DNA of 8,870 nucleotides. Origin: CAYJLC01 sp044426345 (GTDB taxonomy: Bacteria > Bacillota > Clostridia > Oscillospirales > Butyricicoccaceae). The notes below the pieces were generated by a model. It was not told the DNA's origin. It saw only the letters and a list, made by a program, of their open reading frames with translations, and did not search any database. Shown piece by piece: positions 4,386-8,870 of this stretch (the first letter of the stretch is position 1; the number at the start of each line of letters is the position of its first letter). The DNA lies in the NCBI GenBank assembly GCA_044426345.1, contig JAWXUP010000088.1, forward strand, positions 1 to 8,870, written 5' to 3'. Both the position numbers and the translations under genes were made by a program.

Positions 4386-4436
4386 ATATATTGTATCATA
4401 TATTGTAAAGGAAAATTTGAACAAAGTTTGAACAAA
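4386..4436. promoter_or_regulatory. Two pairs of 10-bp direct repeats across the apbE promoter
   Basis: ATATATTGTA occurs at 4386-4395 and 4398-4407 (12-bp period), and TTTGAACAAA at 4416-4425 and 4427-4436 (11-bp period). The second pair covers where a -35 box and an activator site would sit for the apbE promoter. Direct repeats about one helical turn apart are typical of sites for OmpR/PhoB-type response regulators, but no regulator can be named from the sequence. Confidence 0.4.
4390..4398 (-). promoter_or_regulatory. Probable extended -10 promoter for apbE-trmB
   Basis: On the - strand TGATACAAT (4398-4390) is an extended -10 element (TG-N-TACAAT). It would give a leader of roughly 28 nt to the GTG start. 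No good -35 hexamer is present at the right spacing. A second TACAAT lies at 4407-4402. Confidence 0.45.
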
Positions 4437-4671
4437 AATAATATTTTTTTAAAAACTTTTATAAACTTGCATTTTTTTGATAGATTTATGCATAATTTTT
4501 GCTATTTCAACAAAAGTACGTATTATTTTACACTCTTTAAATTACGATGCGTTTTTTATTTTTGGTGTATTTTATATTTTTTGCAAAGTTTTTTATTCGC
4601 TAGATTTTCTTGTATGCACTGACGACCAACCGATGTTAGCTCATACAAGGTGCGTGGTTTTTTATGCTAAA
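4437..4671. other. AT-rich gap between apbE promoter region and prfB, with one inverted repeat
   Basis: No gene is supported here. The open frames on the + strand are low-complexity, Phe/Leu/Tyr-rich and lack ribosome-binding sites. The distinct part is 4609-4649, where CTTGTATG (4609-4616) pairs with CATACAAG (4642-4649) across a 25-nt GC-richer interior. On the + strand six T residues follow about eight bases later. On the - strand, the direction of prfB transcription, no T-run follows, so I cannot call it a prfB terminator. prfB therefore has no clear terminator. Confidence 0.5.
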
Positions 4672-5790
4672 CTATTTTAAAAGAGTATTATTAGCAACGC
4701 CCTGTAAATAAGCGTTTACAAAACCCTCTAAATCGCCGTCCATAACGGCTGTTGTATTACCATTTTCAAAGTTTGTGCGATGGTCTTTTACTAATGTATA
4801 TGGCATAAAAGTATACGAGCGAATTTGACTGCCCCATTCAATTTTCTTTTGTTCGCCTTTGATATCTTCGATTTTATCCAAGTGCTGTTGTTGTTTTATT
4901 TGCACAAGTTTTGACATCAGCATTTTCATTGCATGGTCGCGATTTTGATGTTGAGAACGCTCGCTTTGACACGAAACTACAACACCAGATGGTATGTGCG
5001 TAATTCTAATTGCCGACTCGGTTTTATTGATGTGCTGACCACCAGCACCACTTGCTCGATAAGTGTCAACTCGTAAATCATCTGAGTTGATTTCAATAGT
5101 GCTGTCATCTATTATTTCAGGCATAACCTCTACTGCTGCGAATGACGTATGACGTCTACCAGATGAGTCAAACGGAGAAATTCTAACCAAGCGATGTACG
5201 CCCATTTCGCTTTTTAAATAGCCAAATGCATAGTCGCCTTCAACTAATATGTCAGCAGATTTAATGCCAGCTCCGTCTCCGTTTAGGTAGTTTAAGATTT
5301 TGTAGCTAAATCCCTTGCGTTCGGCAAATCTTGTGTGCATTCGATAAAGCATTTCTGCCCAGTCCTGCGCCTCAGTGCCACCTGCTCCTGCTTGGAATGA
5401 AACTATAGCGTTTAATTTATCATATTCTTCGCAAAGTAAAGTTTGTAAACGTAGATTTTCTAGCATTTTTACAAATTTTGGGTACTCTGTGCGAATTTCT
5501 TCACGCATACTGTCATCTTCTGACTCAAGTGCTAATTCGCAAATTGTGTATAAATCATCCCAAGTGGTGTTTAATATATCGTACTTTTCAATAGTATCCT
5601 TTAAATTTTTTATTTCTTTTAGGATAATTTGACTTTCGTCTGGATTTGACCAAAACTCATCATTTTCGGTCTCTTTTTCAAGGGTTGATAGCCTTTTTTG
5701 TGCATTTTCTATGTCTAATGACTTTTTCATCTCTAAAACATCGTCTTTTATGTTTAAAAGATTGGTTTTATATTCTATAAATTCAATCAT
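4672..5790 (-). CDS. prfB: Peptide chain release factor 2, frameshift-independent
   Basis: The product has 372 residues. RF2 recognises UGA and UAA in the ribosomal A site and triggers peptide release. An N-terminal helical domain (1 to about 115) is followed by FQAGAGGTEAQDWAEML, the anticodon-like tripeptide SPF (205-207, in RISPFDSSGRRHTSF), which marks RF2 rather than RF1, and the catalytic GGQ loop (ASGAGGQHINKTES, GGQ at 250-252). The ATG has AGGAGG (5803-5798) seven bases upstream. The frame is open throughout. At residues 25-26, where many bacteria have an in-frame UGA needing a programmed +1 shift, the codons here are TTA GAC (Leu-Asp), so the autoregulatory frameshift is absent. prfB usually lies downstream of secA in the same direction in Firmicutes; here it diverges from secA. 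Confidence 0.97.
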   Translation of the reverse strand: MIEFIEYKTNLLNIKDDVLEMKKSLDIENAQKRLSTLEKETENDEFWSNPDESQIILKEIKNLKDTIEKYDILNTTWDDLYTICELALESEDDSMREEIRTEYPKFVKMLENLRLQTLLCEEYDKLNAIVSFQAGAGGTEAQDWAEMLYRMHTRFAERKGFSYKILNYLNGDGAGIKSADILVEGDYAFGYLKSEMGVHRLVRISPFDSSGRRHTSFAAVEVMPEIIDDSTIEINSDDLRVDTYRASGAGGQHINKTESAIRITHIPSGVVVSCQSERSQHQNRDHAMKMLMSKLVQIKQQQHLDKIEDIKGEQKKIEWGSQIRSYTFMPYTLVKDHRTNFENGNTTAVMDGDLEGFVNAYLQGVANNTLLK

Positions 5791-5820
5791 TTTTTAGCCT
5801 CCTATGTTAATTCTACTTTA

Positions 5821-5849
5821 ATTATATAAAAATTTAAATAAATTTACAA
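5821..5849 (-). promoter_or_regulatory. prfB promoter
   Basis: On the - strand TTGTAA (5849-5844) and TATAAT (5826-5821) are separated by 17 bases, a good sigma-A-type promoter with a perfect -10. The expected transcript start near 5814 leaves a leader of about 24 nt containing the AGGAGG ribosome-binding site. Confidence 0.65.
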
Positions 5850-5857
5850 TATATTTG

Positions 5858-5886
5858 TTTAACTTTTGATAAATATATGCTATAAT
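5858..5886 (+). promoter_or_regulatory. secA promoter
   Basis: A perfect extended -10, TGCTATAAT (5878-5886), stands 17 bases after a weak -35, TTTAAC (5858-5863). The predicted leader is about 30 nt and contains AAAGGA (5908-5913), eight bases before the secA ATG. This promoter and that of prfB lie back to back, with their -35 boxes about 8 bp apart. Confidence 0.65.
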
Positions 5887-5921
5887 ATATCACAAAGACT
5901 GAATTTGAAAGGACTACTACA

Positions 5922-8660
5922 ATGGCAAAAGTATTTGAAAAACTGTTTGGCACACATAGCCAACGTGAAATAAAGCGTTTGATGCCTATCGTTGAGGCTA
6001 TTGAAAAGCTAGACGAGCCTTATTCAAAATTATCAGATAGCGAACTTCGTGCAAAAACCGATGAGTTTAAAACTCGTTTAAATAACGGCGAAACACTAGA
6101 CGATATCCTACCTGAAGCGTTTGCGACAATTAGAGAAGCATCGTGGCGTGTATTAGGCTTAAAACACTATCGTGTACAACTTATCGCAGGTATCGTTTTG
6201 CACCAAGGTCGTATTGGTGAAATGAGAACAGGTGAAGGTAAAACTCTGATGGCAACACTGCCAGCTTATCTAAATGCGCTTGAAGGTAAAGGTGTTCACT
6301 TAATCACAGTTAATGACTACCTTGCAAAACGTGATAGCGAATGGATGGGCAAAGTATATAAATATTTAGGTCTTACAGTAGGGCTTGTTATCCATGCAGT
6401 TGAGCCTGGAACTAGAAAACCTCAGTATCTTGCAGATATTACCTATGGTACAAATAATGAATTTGGTTTCGACTATCTTCGTGATAATATGGCTGTTACT
6501 AAAGGCAGAAAAGTTCAACGTGGACACCATTTCTGTATCGTCGATGAAGTTGACTCAATTTTAATCGATGAAGCAAGAACTCCACTTATTATTTCTGGTC
6601 AAGGTGATGCATCTACTAAACTTTATATGATGGCAGACCAACTTGCGCAAACTCTTTCATACAAACGTATGGTTGAAGTTGATGATAAAGAAGCACAAGA
6701 TGATATTGATGTTGACTATTTAATCGATGAAAAAGCAAAAACTGCAACACTTACTCCAAAAGGTATGTCGCGTGCAGAAAAAGCGTTTAATCTTGAAAAT
6801 ATTACTGACACTGAACATTCTGGGCTGGTTCATCATATCAATCAAGCTATCAAAGCACGCAGTCTTATGACTCGTGATATTGACTATGTTATCCAAGATG
6901 GCAAAGTTATAATCGTTGACGAATTTACAGGACGTTTAATGTTCGGTAGACGTTACAATGAAGGTTTGCACCAAGCTATAGAGGCTAAAGAACGCGTTAA
7001 AGTTGAAAACGAAAGCAAAACTTTAGCTACAATTACATTCCAAAATTACTTTAGATTATATAAAAAATTATCTGGTATGACAGGTACGGCGCTTACGGAA
7101 GAAGATGAATTTAGACATATTTACAATCTAGATGTTATCGAAGTGCCTACAAATCGTCCGATACAAAGACTTGACAATCAAGATGCTATTTTCAAAAACG
7201 AAAAAGGTAAATTAACTGCTACAATTCGCAAAGTTAAAGCTTGTTATGAAAAAGGTCAACCAATTCTTGTTGGTACTGTTTCTATTGAAAAATCAGAACT
7301 TCTTTCTCGTATGTTAAAACGTGAAGGTGTTCCACATAAAGTTCTTAATGCGAAAATGCACGAAAAAGAAGCAGAAATCGTTGCTCAAGCAGGTAAAGCT
7401 TTTGCTGTTACAATAGCAACAAATATGGCTGGTCGTGGTACGGATATCGTGCTTGGTGGTAACCCAGAATATTTGGCTCTTGATGATATGCGTCGTGAAG
7501 GAATGACTGAAGAAATGCTAGTTGAAGCAACAGGTCATGGTGAAACAGATAACCAAGAAATTCTTGATGCTAGAGCAAGATTTGCTGAACTTCATGAAAA
7601 ACACAAAGCTGTTACAAGTATTGATGCTGAAAAAGTTAAAGCTGCGGGTGGTTTGTGTATTTTAGGTACAGAACGTCACGAAAGCAGACGTATTGATAAC
7701 CAACTTCGTGGACGTGCTGGACGTCAAGGTGACCCTGGTGAGTCTAATTTCTATCTATCACTTGATGATGATTTAATGCGTCTATTTGGTGGCGAACGTG
7801 TTACTAAAATTATGGAAGCGTTAAATGTTCCTGATGATGAGCCACTAGAACAAAAAGTTTTATCAAATTCTATTGAATCTGCTCAGAAAAAAGTAGAGGG
7901 TAGAAGTTTTAGTTCTCGTAAAAGTGTACTTCAATATGATGATGTTATGAATGTTCAACGTAAAGTTATCTATGGTCAACGTGATATGGTGTTGGCTGGC
8001 GAAAGCGTTCAAAAATACATTCAAAATATGATTAACGAAACGATAGATAATTCTGTAGCCTTTGCTTGTGGTGAAGATGTGAGTGTATCTAACGATGCGT
8101 ATAATAGTGTTATGCACAAGTTTGCTGGTATATTTGTTATGGAGGAAATTCCATATGCAGAATGTTCAAAAGAGGACTTTGTTGCAAAACTAAAAGATAT
8201 GGCAAATGCACGTTATCAAGAACGTGAACAAGCATTTAGCTCAAACTTTATGCGTGAACTTGAACGCATTGTACTTCTTAAAGTAGTTGATGTAAAATGG
8301 ATGGCTCATATCGATGATATGCAAGAATTGCGTAACGGTGTAAGTCTTCGTGCTTATGGTCAACACGACCCAGTTTTAGAGTATAAACGTGAAGGCTTCG
8401 ATATGTTTGAAAATATGATCAACGAAATTCGTGAAGAAGTTGTTCGTATGATTTTCACATTCGCTATAAGACAAAATGAACCACCAAAAGCAGAACCAGT
8501 AGCGAAAATTACGTCAACGTCTGCTGATGATGGCACACTTCAAAAACGTCCTACACGTGTAGACAATAAAGTGGGGAGAAATGACCTTTGTCCTTGTGGA
8601 AGTGGTAAAAAATATAAAAAATGCTGTGGCGCAGCCGATGCTGTTCATACAGAAAATTAA
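5922..8660 (+). CDS. secA: Protein translocase subunit SecA
   Basis: The product has 912 residues. This ATPase drives preproteins through the SecYEG channel and works at the inner face of the cytoplasmic membrane. Visible in order: Walker A MRTGEGKT (101-108), TYGTNNEFGFDYLRDNM (174-190), Walker B VDEVDSILIDEARTPL (207-222), the VDEFTGRLMFGRRYNEGLHQ stretch (332-351), FQNYFRLYKKLSGMTGTA (373-390), NMAGRGTDI (501-509) and the arginine-finger region ESRRIDNQLRGRAGRQGDPG (587-606). The C-terminal SEC-C zinc module is complete: C890, C892, C901 and C902 in the pattern C-x-C-x8-C-C. A stretch of about 50 residues (515-570) within the second nucleotide-binding domain is longer than the Bacillus protein. 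The ATG has AAAGGA at good spacing. No frameshift or lost motif is seen. It is likely transcribed alone, ending at the terminator ten bases downstream. Confidence 0.98.
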   Translation: MAKVFEKLFGTHSQREIKRLMPIVEAIEKLDEPYSKLSDSELRAKTDEFKTRLNNGETLDDILPEAFATIREASWRVLGLKHYRVQLIAGIVLHQGRIGEMRTGEGKTLMATLPAYLNALEGKGVHLITVNDYLAKRDSEWMGKVYKYLGLTVGLVIHAVEPGTRKPQYLADITYGTNNEFGFDYLRDNMAVTKGRKVQRGHHFCIVDEVDSILIDEARTPLIISGQGDASTKLYMMADQLAQTLSYKRMVEVDDKEAQDDIDVDYLIDEKAKTATLTPKGMSRAEKAFNLENITDTEHSGLVHHINQAIKARSLMTRDIDYVIQDGKVIIVDEFTGRLMFGRRYNEGLHQAIEAKERVKVENESKTLATITFQNYFRLYKKLSGMTGTALTEEDEFRHIYNLDVIEVPTNRPIQRLDNQDAIFKNEKGKLTATIRKVKACYEKGQPILVGTVSIEKSELLSRMLKREGVPHKVLNAKMHEKEAEIVAQAGKAFAVTIATNMAGRGTDIVLGGNPEYLALDDMRREGMTEEMLVEATGHGETDNQEILDARARFAELHEKHKAVTSIDAEKVKAAGGLCILGTERHESRRIDNQLRGRAGRQGDPGESNFYLSLDDDLMRLFGGERVTKIMEALNVPDDEPLEQKVLSNSIESAQKKVEGRSFSSRKSVLQYDDVMNVQRKVIYGQRDMVLAGESVQKYIQNMINETIDNSVAFACGEDVSVSNDAYNSVMHKFAGIFVMEEIPYAECSKEDFVAKLKDMANARYQEREQAFSSNFMRELERIVLLKVVDVKWMAHIDDMQELRNGVSLRAYGQHDPVLEYKREGFDMFENMINEIREEVVRMIFTFAIRQNEPPKAEPVAKITSTSADDGTLQKRPTRVDNKVGRNDLCPCGSGKKYKKCCGAADAVHTEN

Positions 8661-8668
8661 TAATACTG

Positions 8669-8696
8669 AAACCGACCGATTTAGGTCGGTTTTTTT
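8669..8696 (+). terminator. Intrinsic terminator of secA
   Basis: AAACCGACC (8669-8677) pairs fully with GGTCGGTTT (8684-8692) around a 6-nt loop, ending in seven T residues (8690-8696). It starts nine bases after the secA stop. Confidence 0.92.
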
Positions 8697-8737
8697 ATTT
8701 GGAAATATGTTGTTTATCAGTGGTTTTCTTCTTACTG

Positions 8738-8870
8738 CTAGTGCAAACTTTTTTTCTCGGCAGTCGCTCGCCGCGTGGCTGATACTTTGGGACGTCCCAA
8801 AGTATCCAAAAGACGAAATCTTTTTGCGAAAAGATTTATCAAAATCTGGGGCGTGATGTTTTTACTGTGT
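8738..8870 (+). repeat. Long palindromic intergenic repeat, copy C (+ orientation, cut by window end)
   Basis: CTAGTGC (8738-8744), a T-run, then a sequence identical to copy A except at three positions: 8776, 8856 and 8864, matching 1559, 1639 and 1647. It contains the perfect 26-bp palindrome (8781-8806) and the 9-bp TGCG hairpin (8816-8837). It begins about 42 nt past the secA terminator and reads in the secA direction. The left flank CAACTTACA shared by A and B is missing, so the left boundary differs between copies. The element is still matching copy A at the last base of the window, so its true end lies outside. Confidence 0.9.

Noticed and set aside
4428..4680. Two short + strand frames in the gap between apbE and prfB
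   Set aside because: They are Phe/Leu/Tyr/Ile-rich translations of AT-rich DNA without ribosome-binding sites, and they overlap one another.
8581..8856. Open frame overlapping the secA end, its terminator and copy C
   Set aside because: It reads the SEC-C region in another frame and runs through a terminator and a repeat, with no start signal.

Overview
The window is a stretch of low-GC Firmicutes chromosome, most likely from a member of class Clostridia. Three things point there: the rpsF-ssb-rpsR operon, the zinc-binding (four-ligand) form of S18, and the families of short palindromic intergenic repeats, which resemble those I associate with Oscillospirales/Ruminococcaceae genomes. I cannot name the genus or species.

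Layout. Positions 1-998 hold the end of rpsF, then ssb and rpsR on the + strand, closed by a strong intrinsic terminator. A small DUF2752-type membrane protein gene follows (1078-1455). Positions 1456-2600 contain no credible protein gene. Instead they hold a dense island of palindromic repeats: a long repeat (copy A, + strand), two near-identical GGGCGAAC hairpins, one about 103-nt CTCCCTC-bounded element, three further single hairpins, and a second copy of the long repeat (copy B, - strand). On the - strand, apbE and trmB (4355 to 2650) form a two-gene operon ending in a perfect 17-bp hairpin terminator. A 300-nt AT-rich gap separates them from prfB (5790 to 4672, - strand). prfB and secA (5922-8660, + strand) diverge from a compact region with back-to-back promoters. 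secA ends at a terminator, followed by a third copy (C) of the long repeat, which runs off the window edge.

The protein genes are mostly core housekeeping: ribosomal proteins, single-stranded DNA binding, tRNA m7G46 methylation, flavinylation of exported proteins, translation termination at UGA/UAA, and protein export.

The least ordinary part is the repeat content. All three copies of the long repeat lie just downstream of a gene and read in that gene's direction. Copy B differs from A and C in its central hairpin by paired substitutions that keep the stem, which points to selection or a constraint on structure rather than on a peptide. In the island, four hairpins carry GTAG directly 5' of the stem. 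This is the layout of REP sequences mobilised by REP-associated tyrosine transposases (RAYTs), but no such transposase lies in the window.
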